This document shows positions 12,401 through 24,400 of a stretch of DNA of 64,000 bases, piece after piece. The position numbers and the translations under genes were made by a program. The DNA is from Zea mays. Its lineage: Eukaryota; Streptophyta; Magnoliopsida; Poales; Poaceae. The DNA is taken from positions 98,777,849 through 98,841,848 of the forward strand of contig NC_050104.1 of the NCBI RefSeq assembly GCF_902167145.1. The letters run 5' to 3'. The notes beneath the pieces were generated by a model. It searched no databases. It was not told where the DNA came from and saw only the letters and a program-made list of their open reading frames with translations. The number at the start of each line of letters is the position of its first letter. Positions within the stretch are counted from its first letter, which is position 1.

Positions 12401-15400
12401 GCAGCATCAGCGCACGAAGCATGTGGAGATCGACCTGCACTTCGTCCGCGAGCGTGTCGCTGCCGGTGACGTCCGCGTTCTCAGCGTCCCCACCACGCTT
12501 CAGTTCGCCGACATCTTCACCAAGGGGTTACCGTCGAGTGTCTTTTTAGACTTTCGATCCAGTCTCAACATCTGTACAGGCTAGAGTTGTGACTGCGGGG
12601 GGGTGTTAGACTACCCGTCTAGGGTTTGTGTTATTCCCCGTGTAATGACCGTTATACCCCCTGTGTAATGGGCCTGGCCCAGTTACCCACTCTATTAATA
12701 TCACTCCCAACCCCTGTTTAGGGTATGGGTTCCTATTCTAACAAAACATTTAAGTCATAAGCCAATCTGCTAAAATAAGACACAATGGAATGTTTAGAAT
12801 TTAGATGAACAATTACCTCGCCAGTTGTGGAAGGGAACTTGCAAAAGTGGATGCTCTCCTCAGAATTACTTGACACCTTCCGCAAATTTTGATAAAGAAC
12901 TTCAGTAAAGAATGGTGTAAATGGAGCCATCACCACGCAAGTTGTTACAAGAACCTGCATTTTCATAATTCGGGTATCTTATAAGCAATTGCAGAAAGAA
13001 CCAGCAAGAAATAAAAAAACGAAGTATGCATGATTGGGAGCTTTAAATATTTGAAGGTACAGAAATGATGAAACGCATGATATTTGGTTTCCAGGATTGT
13101 TTCAGATGTTCAGATTAACATATCACAGTGAAGCAAAACAACAGAATCACCGCAGTACCACCCTAACTATACAAATTATGTATGAGCTTGCTTTAAAATA
13201 CCATTTTCAGTAATATATAAACACTTTGCAGCAGCACTGACCAGATGAAGTGCATGCTACATGATATATACTTACATGGTAGAGTGTTGAAAGAGAAATT
13301 CTGCAGTCTTCTTCTCCAGTACGCCCTTTGAACCGTTTGCGGTTCAAACGCACATATATGTTAGTAAGATAGTCAATGTATTTTACCAAATACGGCACAA
13401 CCTGCAGGAGTAATTATATCAAATGATCATAACACAGAAAGATCTTACAAGGGAACTAATATCCAGAAAAAACTGTGAAAGCATTCAACCGTGTAAAGCC
13501 GATATGCATCCATCTCCTGGTGAACAAAGCTAACTAGACTTTCAGTTGCAGAGTTTATCCAGTGATCCAACACATTGGATGACTTCAGAAGTACCACTTG
13601 TTCCATCGGAGAAAATGAGGCAAGACCCTCAACTTCCAGTCTCTTTGCATTTTGGACAAAAAATCTATATGCGTTATACCATGGGAGGAAGACATCTTTC
13701 ACCTGATAAATTAAAGCATGTCAAATTGTGGGTCAGATTGGGGGCCATGCCCTTTTCCTCAAGATAGCAAAAAATGATAGCTTTGGGTAAATAATATCAT
13801 GTGATCTATGTATACCAGTAGCCTGACCAAAAGATAATAAGGAAACACGGAACTTAAAATAAATTAACTTACAACAGCAAAGACACCAGTACGTTTGAAT
13901 CGTAGAGACTCTGCACGTACAACTGGGGAGTTTACCAAATATAGTCGCAGAGCATCCTGAAACAGAACAGAATTCATTCTAACTACAAATTCTAACACCG
14001 AGTCTGTTGCATGTATCTTTCAGTAATAGCCATTGGCTTATTCAAAGCAAGCAGCCAGGCATCACATACCGCTCCAAACTCATCAATGAGATCCTTGGGT
14101 GGAGGATAGTTCTTTTTACTCTTGCTCATTTTCTTACCATCCTCAGCCAAGACAAGCCCATTGCATATAAGATTCTTAAATGCAGGCTTCCCAAACAGTG
14201 CTGTTGAGAGAACCATCAGAGTATAGAACCTGCAGTATGAAGGCACATCATAAAGGTGAAATACCCACTATTAATAAATATGGCATAAAGGCATGAATAA
14301 AAGTGTACTAGTCGGTTGCCCGTCACTACGGTTTCTATATTCAAAATATTTACAATATCTATTCTTTGTTGAACACAAATGGTTGAGTTCCAGTGGTTAG
14401 AACCTAGGTGTGGAAAGAGGGAGGGTGACGGTTCGAACCCCAACACAACGCTCATTTTTGGAAATTTATTTCACTCGCTGCGCTCGCTGAAGGAGACGAC
14501 GCAAGAAACTCCCACTTAAATATAGTAGAGATTAGTCATGATTACAAACTTTCAGCACCATATACAATTATAAGAAGGACAAACTTTCAGCACCACTTAA
14601 ATATAGTAGAGATTAGATCAAAAAATGAAATTCTATTCTTAACAGCCTTGGGAGGAACTAATCTAGGATTAAACAAAACAGAAGTATTAACAACTAGACC
14701 ATATACAAAAATGTAGATCAATGCAGATTACACATTTTGTAAGAAGGACATGAAGTGTAAAGGACTTAAGGACATAAGTATAAAGTGGAAGAAATTAAGA
14801 GCCTTTTAGTGATAAAACTTGATAAGCATGAACATGACAAAGAAATAGAGTGAGGTCAAGTGTAGTAAAGTATTCATGTTTTCTGCTCAAAAATGAAGTG
14901 TAGTTTGGTCAACAATATGTGTGTTGAGTAGATGTCCAGGTTCTTGCTAGTGTCTAGGTTTGTAGTCATTAATGGGCAGATTTCTAGCTAATAGTTAAGG
15001 AGAATAATAGGCAATCATCACAAGTGCAATGCTGTATAACTGAGGCTATTTCAGCAATGTTTGTTGCCATTGCTCTGCTACATAGATACACCAAAACCAG
15101 AAAAGTTTTTTAAGTCATTAGGTAGAGAGCCATAGAGCAAGTTCTAGGAAGTAAATGGCTTCAAAACAAATAGACCTCAGCCCTTGATTGGTCCTTCAGG
15201 ATCCGCATGAGTATATGCCATAAAAAACATGTAAAGCGTATAAACATGAAATATCACTGCAGGCCATAATTGAACAAACTGAAGAAGAAAATGAACCCTC
15301 CAATCACTGCGACACTGCCTAATGAAACTTTTATACCACTCCATATTGTTCTGAAAGAGAGTAACGAACCATCCACGGGTTTGATCTAAACCCTCTGCCA

Positions 15401-18400
15401 CAAAATTGCCAGGAAAGTTCTTTTCAAATAGTTCCCGATTCTCAAATGGATAGTGAATGTAGGCATATGGCATTGACCCACTCTCGAACCAGCAGTCGAA
15501 AACCTGGGTAACAACCATTTGCTTAGTGGACCATTTCAAAACTGAAGACATTGATATGCTCGAACATTCATGTTAATGGTATTCACAAGCCAAGTTTTCA
15601 CACACATAAAAAAGGGTGTATGCAGTGCTGAAAGCTCCCACACAAGGTGGGCCCGTGAAAGGAAATTTCTTAATATGAAGAGCTCTGATCAAGAAAAGCC
15701 AAAAATAGATGTAACCTATCAACCCAGCAGAGATTAGGTTAATTGTTTCAGAAATCTTGAAGCGCAGTGGGCGTTCTTATGCCAGTCCTATATATGCATC
15801 TGGCTCCCTCACATTGTGCACCCAAATATATAGAGAAGCTCCCTTGGATAGAACCCACTCCCAAAGAATAAAAATTCATGCTGCTCGCACCTTCGACTCT
15901 TTGCCTCCTGCCTACTGGGCATCGCAGATGAGCAGTCACAGATCCCACAGCCGACTGCTCGCACCGGCCAGGTGGAGAACTATGTCCGAGCGGCATGGCA
16001 GCGACTTCACGCCCGCACCGCCATGTCCTTCCTCTCGTGCCCATGCCACCATGTATCCTCCACACATCTGAAACCGTCGCGTCCTCCCTCTCGCGCTCGC
16101 CAGGTGAAGTGGGGGAAGGAGGCTACAATGGTGAGGAGGGACAAGGGAGTAGCCATGGAAGAGAGCAAGTAGGAATCTGGATTGGTTGGGATAAAAAAAG
16201 GGATGGGCATGGGAGGGAGAATCTGAGGAGCTGATGCACATGTCGATAGGGAGAGAGAAGGCTGGCTGATTTTTCTTATTCTCATGGGTCTCACTTACAA
16301 AGGGCAGGCCTGGTGCAGTGGTGAGAGCTGTCTCACTGAGTCACCAGGTCGCGGTTTCGAAGCAGCCTCTCTGCATTTGCAGGAGAAGGCTTGCCTCGGT
16401 TTATCCCTTTCCGAGACCCCACTCATGTCTGATCCTCCAGTACTTGGTATGCCCCCATGGGTCCCACTTACGGATCCAATACACTGTCTTTTAATAAGCG
16501 ATGTGCAATCATTGTATAGAACTAGGGTTCGATCTATACATTGTGGATGCCCTTACTGCATATCACTGCTTCCAATTCAAACTTCAAAAGGGAACTTACA
16601 TTTAGCCAACAACATCAGCATAACTAAGGTAACATCTGATGCTACAGCAATCTAAGCAAATAAGAGAAGGCATTTCTCACCTATAGATAAATAAAAACCT
16701 TGATTGATATAGATTTGGTTAATACTCAATCCAGTCACTAGTATCACCTAATATTGTTAGGGGGATGCAAATTAGTATTATGAATTAATTTGCATCTCCT
16801 AGCAACATGTATTAGCGACTGGAGGGGGTATTCAGAACACCAGAAGTTTGTTTTCATGAGACCAAATTGCTACAGCTAGTCATATTACAGATTACTAGCA
16901 GCAAACTTTTTGCAATTGAATCATCTGGAGTCTACTACACAAAGATTTCATTTCCACCTATCTCCCATCTTAATATCTTAATGCCTAATGGAAACTGGAA
17001 AGCTAAAAAGAAATAATCAATAAATAAAAAAGTATCAAAACATCAATGTAAAGTAAGATGTACAGCACGTTAGCACATGCAAATAAGAATCAGTACTTAA
17101 GAGTACAATGAAACTTACATCATCAACACGTTTGAGCACCCCAAACTCAGGTCCTCTCTTAGAGGGAATTGTAATATCATCAACATAGTGTCGGTGAAGA
17201 TCAGTGACCTGATGTTATATTTAGAAAGAAATATCAAAGGTTACTACGACAAGTCCAGAGTGATATCAAGATAATCTTGAAATAACAGGTCTCTATTGCT
17301 AGCCATAAGAAATGTCTAAGCACCAAAGAACGAGAGAATGTAACAAATTAACCATTGTTACAGATCTTCAATAAAGATACTGTGAAGTCACAAGAATGCT
17401 TATCCAAATAATTGAATTCATCCTGCAAGTACTAAGAGAGATGTTAACCTTGACTCCAGATAATTTTTCAAGCTTCTCTATAGAATCCATAACAACAATT
17501 TCTTCACCATCTTGACTTATCCACAGTGGAAGTGGAGTACCCCAGAATCTACTTCTGCTAACAGCCCAATCACGAGCACCTTCAAGCCAGTTGTGAAATC
17601 TTTTTTCCTGCAGGAAACCATTGTTAAAGAATAAACCAAGTTAAAACAAAAGCCTTTCGCAACATCCTTCATAAATATGTCTACAGTACAAAACAGTGTT
17701 TCGCACGCCCGTATACACGGTCTACTGGAGACAGCCTAAGTGCTACCTCAAAGTCACTCTCCATCCACCTTATCTTTAAAAAAAGAGTCGATTTTAGGGG
17801 AACTGCTGTGGGAAAAAACCGATTTAGGTTGGATTTATGTTTAGGGAAAAAACAGCCATCCATGTGTCTGAACCTTGACTTGTGGTTTCTGTTGGGTTTC
17901 AACTCTACCATGCTCTAACTTGCTTGGGACTAAAAGGCTTTGTTATTATTGTTATGTTTAGTATGGAGTATGGACCCTATATAAGGAAATCAGATATCTA
18001 ATATTTTGTGGACTCTTGGAAATGCTCTTGTGCAGATCTTCATCTAGACTGTAAAAATTCAGGTACTGACCACTTATTCCTAATGGTCCATTATGTTGAA
18101 TCCCTGATCAAAACCCTCCTTGTTTTTACAACTACCTTTAGACAATACAGACTGAGTTCCATTATTTACAAAGATAGCCAGAGTCGTATTGAGGTTTTAC
18201 CAATTGGTACCAGTATTCCCTGTGATGATTGTCCACAAGTGAATTTTAGATAATACTTAAGAATTCAAAAGCTTGCAATTAGATAGCTGTGACAAACAGT
18301 GCACACTACCAAAAGAAGAGTTTTTTTAGACTGATAGCAGAGCTTGTGGAAAGAAACTAGAATAATCCAGTCTTCATTGATAAAATTGATACACCTAGAA

Positions 18401-21400
18401 TATTTACATATAGAGCTAGCCTTAGCAATCAAATGACTCAGATGTAAATACTCAAATCTACACCCTCCACATTTTTTTTCTCGAACACGCAGAGAGCTAC
18501 ATATCATTATATTAAGAAGAATATGTAGTGTAGGTGGCTCGTACAATCCCTTAGAAGGGCATGATCAGTACAGTAGAAAATCACTGAAAACAAACTAAGC
18601 ATCCCTCAGATTAAATTACTGAGTGTATTCATTTCGTTGGGACAAAACTTCGAACAACAATTACTCAATTAGTATGCCACTAATCTGATACACCAAAATC
18701 ATAATCACAAATATTTTCCAATACAAAACTAGTTGCATCAATTTATATTGCAAAGTCATCTATTAATAAAGAAACTGTTGTCCAAAGGCTCACCCTAACA
18801 AAACAAAATACACCTACTAAAATGGAGTAATCTGATGCTCTTAGTAATCTTATCTTCAGAAAACTAAAATCCCTAATTCTGGGGCTACTATATTTGGTTG
18901 TTACACACCTACTTAACCTGGTTGAGCCTTCACCCATGCCATAGCATACATCCAAGGGTTCAACCAATCTTATGTTTTACTAGGTTTATAGAAAATAGTA
19001 TCGACATTTGTATCTTTAATTCAGTTTACTACGAAAATATATAGTGATTAATCTAATGATGATTATTTGATATCATAAAACATTAGTATTTTTTTGTACA
19101 TATTTGGTCAAATTTCAGATTGGTTGACTCTTCGAAGTGCGAGGTGTGCATTTATTTTGGGATGGAGGGAGTACATGTCTCCATGCAATGCACCTCCATA
19201 ATCACAAAATACAGAAGCTCTAAGGAGATATAGCCATGAGATACTCGCATGCCATCTAAATTCTATGGGTTTCAAAATACGGTTTGGGCTATGAGGAGTG
19301 CCTGGCTGCCTTCACACAGTGTTTTTCCATACAAGGATCCGTCCTCATGGCACTGTCAGGAGCAGAAAGCCATAAAATACCTTAACATAGTCAGGCACCC
19401 AGTAAGTCTCCTTGTTACATTCCAGCAACTGGTCTTTAATCTTCTCAACCTTGACAAACCTACAGCAAATCTCTTTCAGGCTACATCCCTCAAATAGAAA
19501 CAAGTATTGCAGAAGAACATAATGAAAATAAAGGGCAAATGAGCCAATAACATGGTAACATATACAACAATAATAACAAAGCCATTTAGTCCCAACCAAG
19601 TTGGGGTAAGCTAGAGACAAAACCACACATGAGGCTGTCTCCAACAACGTCATCTAAATTCCATCATCTAAAGGAATATTCCGTGTCCTTTACAGTGCAC
19701 TCTAAAAGATTATGTCCTCTATATCATCTCGTTCTCCAACAGCGTCCTCTAAATTCCATCCTCTATAAAAATAGTATTACCAGACTTGGTATTCTACATT
19801 TTTTAATATCAGACGCATAGAAAAAGGTCTCGTCCCATTATTAAAATATGACCTATACTAATTTTTCTTCACCTAAAATAGTACACCTTTTTTATTAAAA
19901 AGTTTTGTTCGCATGTCTCAAAAAATAAAATACTATACATATTACATTCTTCATTATTTAGCCTTACTCATTCTTATTTTATACACAACTTTTCATTAAC
20001 CAAGACCATGTACGGCTCCAACCGGCGCTCTCCGTGCGTCTGTCCCAGCGCAGAAGGGAGCAGGAACCATGGATAGCGGACGCCCGTACAACCTCCAAGT
20101 TTAGAGTGTCCAGTGACGCACACTATTTTTACCGGACGCATTGTCGTGTCCAGCTGGAGGGCTAGAGGAGCTCGGCGTCCCCCAAATTTAACGTACAGGA
20201 CCATATACAGGGCCCTTGCTGGAGAGAGCCTAAGCCACGGCCAAAAAGGAAAACTAATATAAAGCATTTTGTATAAAGCATTGGTAATGGTAATATTACT
20301 AGGGATAAAGAAAACGAAAATGGCTCGAAAGGATAGTTTATTGTGTATATGGCTCATGATAACATGGTAAAGACATCCAGAAGTGATCAATACATGTGGT
20401 ACGAGGAATTGGTAATGGGGAGGCTTGTCAGGTTAAAAGAATAAGATGCATTGGTACTAACATGAAATGATGAAATCAAGCTGAATGGTCAAATCATAAA
20501 TTATCAGCATATGGACAACATATATGCACAGTATTAATAGAAGGTTACCAGCTTGGAACAGCCCGATAAATAAGAGGAGTGCCCGATCGCCAACAAAATG
20601 GATAAGAGTGCTCAATACTCCCTTTACTAATGAGTCTTCCTTTATCCTGTTCATGTTGTTTATCACTTTTCAGAGCACAATCCTCAGGAAAATAAAAAAG
20701 TGGGTCATAATAGCATCGAAACTGAAATATTTTAGCATTTATCTTATCAGACAAGTGTATAAAATTTGTAGGTAAAGGAATGCTGATCGGACAACTTGAA
20801 GCAAAGATTATCTAAAGACTCATATGAGATATTAGTCCATGCAAAACTGAAACATCAACTTGCCTTAACAGCATTGATGATATCCTTGTCGGCTTCTTTG
20901 ACATATCGCCCTTTAAAATCAGATATTTTTTCAATAAAACATCCGTCGTCATCAACAGCAACAACAAGTCCAGCAGTCTGCACATGAAACATCAAAAAAG
21001 ATAAAACAGTATTAATAAAAAACACAAAAGATAACACAGTATTAAGTTGTGTACAACAACTAGTTCAACCCAAAAGCTTAAGCCGATGGAGAGAGGTGGG
21101 CAATTCACTTGTATTCTAACAAATAGAGAGAAAAACTAAAGCAAGGTCATGCTTGCATAAACAAAAACAGCTGGCAAGAGATACAACGTACAAAAAGATG
21201 CATAAAGTCATACTAACTAATATGATCATCATTCTTAGAAATTGGAAAATAAGAATAAGAAATCAGATAGAACCATTGCATCACATCGCCTAAGAGATGG
21301 TTTGCATCAATCAAAGAAGCATGACAAGTATATCATTCATGATAATTAGCAATGTTGTGGCAAAAAGGTAATGCAATGCAAACTGTGAACAATAGAAAAA

Positions 21401-24400
21401 AAAAACCGACGTAAGCTCTACCTCTATATTAAGATTCAAATTCACATGTGCATAGTATGTGCTTCACTGATGTTTTGCGGGCGGGGGGTAATGCGTTAAA
21501 GAGAGATGTTAGAATAAATGTGTGTTCATGCATTCAGCATTTATGTTGTAAATTGTATCTTTAGCATGCTGAATGGATAGTGGTAAAGGGTGGAGGCAGC
21601 AGGCTACCACGTTCCTTTCCAAAAATTGATATATTGTCAGATCATCAATGGTTTGATAGTGTCATTTTAACTTAAATACATAGGGCTATCCTCCAAGTTC
21701 CTGAAAAGGAGATTGTTGGTTTACTGATCTTCCCATTTCTCTCAACCTCTGAATAATTTAGCCTTAGCGCCACATCAGTGAGAATATACACGAATTAAAT
21801 GAGAATAAATCCAACCTCAAATATCCCAGCAGCAAGGCAAACACGATGGTCGTCTTCACCAAAAGCAGGAGCACAATGAACAACACCCGTTCCACTATCA
21901 TCCGTGACATAGTTATCCGCAATCACTCTAAAGGCAGTCCCTTGAAGTTCAATGAAAAAGTCAAATAGAGGAGTATATCTGTAACCACAAAAAAAGGTAA
22001 CAGCCATAAGAACCAAAAGGCTCCAGATACATACTCCAGTAATCCTTTGCTATCACATGAATTTGATATTATCGAACAACCTTCAGCAAGTAAGACTTAA
22101 GAGTGGTGGTGCTTGGTAAATGAATAATATCCACAACCTACAATACTTCAGTAAAGTGTGGAGTGGAACTGTTGTTGGAGACTTGGAGTAAGCAAGCTAT
22201 ATCAATGCAAGATATCCAAATGCAGAATGTTTTGTAAAGTTGTAGATGGATGTCCAAAGTCCAAAGCTATATGGATTTATCAGTTATGAACTTAGCTCAG
22301 AGAAGAAACACCTTATAAAATAAATCAGTGGCTAACATAAGGATAACAGGAAGGTAGTCTAAGGAAGACCTTCATATTCCAGTCGCACCATGAGTAAATA
22401 GAATTGGAAATTCTAGTTCATAAGTTTTAACACGGAAGTGCTGGTAAGTGATGATACATGTAATGTAGATCACATTAACATAATGGTGTGGATATCATAT
22501 CCTACGTAAACAAGTCCAACTACAAGATTGATCTAAATTTAAAAGAGTACTCACTTTAAGCCAACCAAGGATACCCCAGGAATCTTTGACAACAGCTCAT
22601 ATGATTCCTTGTCCAAACCATCCTGAACAGCTTCAATATTGCTTCCCTTTGAAGGTGCCTGCTTCTTTCCTGAAGCTTTGGCCTTAACTGGTAACTGCCC
22701 AAGCCTGGATTCTGCAATAACATATACTGCTCCATTTGATTTGTCTTTAACCTGTTTGTACACAGTAAGTGTCCTCAATGGAATGTAATAAACAGCAGTT
22801 TACAAGTTGAGAAGTGTGTGAATGGCAAATATCCAATAAACTGGGGTGGCTTGTAGACATGCAGCGGAATAGGAAGACAGTGTACCAAAATTACAAAAAG
22901 AAAAGAAAAATAGGGTTCAAAACAGCAAAGTACCAACCTTTGCATATGTAAGATTGGCATTGACACACAGCGCTAGGTTACTTGGAAGTGTCCAGGGTGT
23001 TGTAGTCCATGCAACAAGAGCTGCATTGTCCGCATCGCCAACAATAGGGAAGGATACCATCACCGCTGGGTCAGGAACAGTCTAGGATACAACTTAAAAG
23101 TCAGTTACTATAAACAGCAACAATAAAATTAGCTAGGTCAGCTAGGAAGCCAATAACCAACCCTATAGTCCAGTGCTGCCTCAAAGTTTGACAGTGCAGT
23201 TTTGCATCCTGTGCTGTAAGGCATGACCTATACCAAGAACAAAGAGTTCATGAGGTTTTAAGAAATTCCCTGCAATACAATGAACAAAAATATAACTTAG
23301 ATCCATTTCCTCATTTCTATTGTCAGACTATCTCCAGCAGACTCCCTATCCCACTTCCTATATTACTCCCTATTTTAAACTCCACTCTACAAACAGTATA
23401 ATCTACAATGTAAAACAGTACTTTGTACGGCCGTTTACACGGTCTGCTGGAGATGGCCTCAGATACTCTATTTGTTTCTTGTTTTTCTCTTCAGTCGAGA
23501 AGGGTTCAAAACAATTTGTACAAAAATAGTACTTGCTGTACATTAGCAGCAATTACAGTGCACAGATTATCCTACAAGCCACACATAACTCCCAAGATTA
23601 CAACCACACCACACGCCTAAAGAAACATGTGTGCTGTCACAAAGCCGAGATCAACAAAATAAAAATGGCATTCTCTTACCTTACAGAAGCAATATTTAAA
23701 GCAAGCTAAAAGCTCATATGCAAAATTATAGATCTAATCATAAAGCAGCATATAAGCATAATAACAGTAAAATGTGTAAGGAGATGTACTTCTCGCATTG
23801 AGAGGCAGCAGAATTTGCAATGCAGTCGCTATGCAGTCAAAGACACTGTTAAGTTCCCAATTCACTGAACGCTAAGCTTGTCCAACTAAATCCATCGAAT
23901 CCTACGTTTGTTAAACTTTGTATAACTCAGAATTTTGAGAACCAACATACTCAAAAATTAGCTATGAGGGAGGTTAGAAATGCGACCTTGAAACCCCTAT
24001 AGACGAGGTCCTTCTCCCATAGCTGGGCAAACACCCACCAGACGCTCTCCATGAAGTTGAGGTCCATGGTTTTGTAGTCGTTCTTGAAGTCAATCCACCT
24101 CCCCGTGCGTGTAACCATGGCCTCCCACTCGGAGACGTACTTGGTGACGATGCTGCGGCACGTCTCGTTGTACTTGCCGATGCCGAGGTCGAACACCTGC
24201 TGCCGGTTGGTGATGCCGAGCGCCTTATCGATCTCGAACTCGACGGGGAGTCCGTGACAGTCCCATCCGAACCGTCGCGAGACGTGGCGGCCTCGCATCG
24301 ACTGGTGCCGGGTGACCACGTCCTTGATGGTACCGGCGAGTATGTGGCCGTAATGGGGCAGGCCCGTGGCGAAGGGGGGACCGTCGTAGAATACGAACTC

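Larger units (their letters stand above)
6875..12743 (+). mobile_element. Ty1/Copia LTR retrotransposon (Ale/Hopscotch-like), 5.87 kb, inside intron 16 of the IleRS gene
   Basis: The element is bounded by two 140-bp LTRs that look identical by eye. It is flanked by the 5-bp duplication aaaca (6870-6874 and 12744-12748). A tRNA-Met-type primer site (TGGTATC) directly follows the 5' LTR and a G-rich polypurine tract directly precedes the 3' LTR. Internal order is gag, protease, integrase, reverse transcriptase, RNase H, which defines Copia. It sits in antisense to the host gene, and removing it with one duplication leaves a normal 96-nt intron. The short LTRs and the protein sequence suggest the Ale lineage (relatives of Hopscotch/Retrofit); that lineage call is less certain than the superfamily. 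Confidence 0.95.

Noticed and set aside
14429..14440. ggttcgaacccc considered as part of a tRNA gene
   Set aside because: The T-arm-like B box is present, but no acceptor, D or anticodon arms could be placed around it; a SINE remnant is more likely.
18300..18330. cactaccaaaagaag considered as a CACTA transposon end
   Set aside because: Only a partial match to the usual CACTACAAGAAAA end and no opposite terminus or 3-bp duplication was found.
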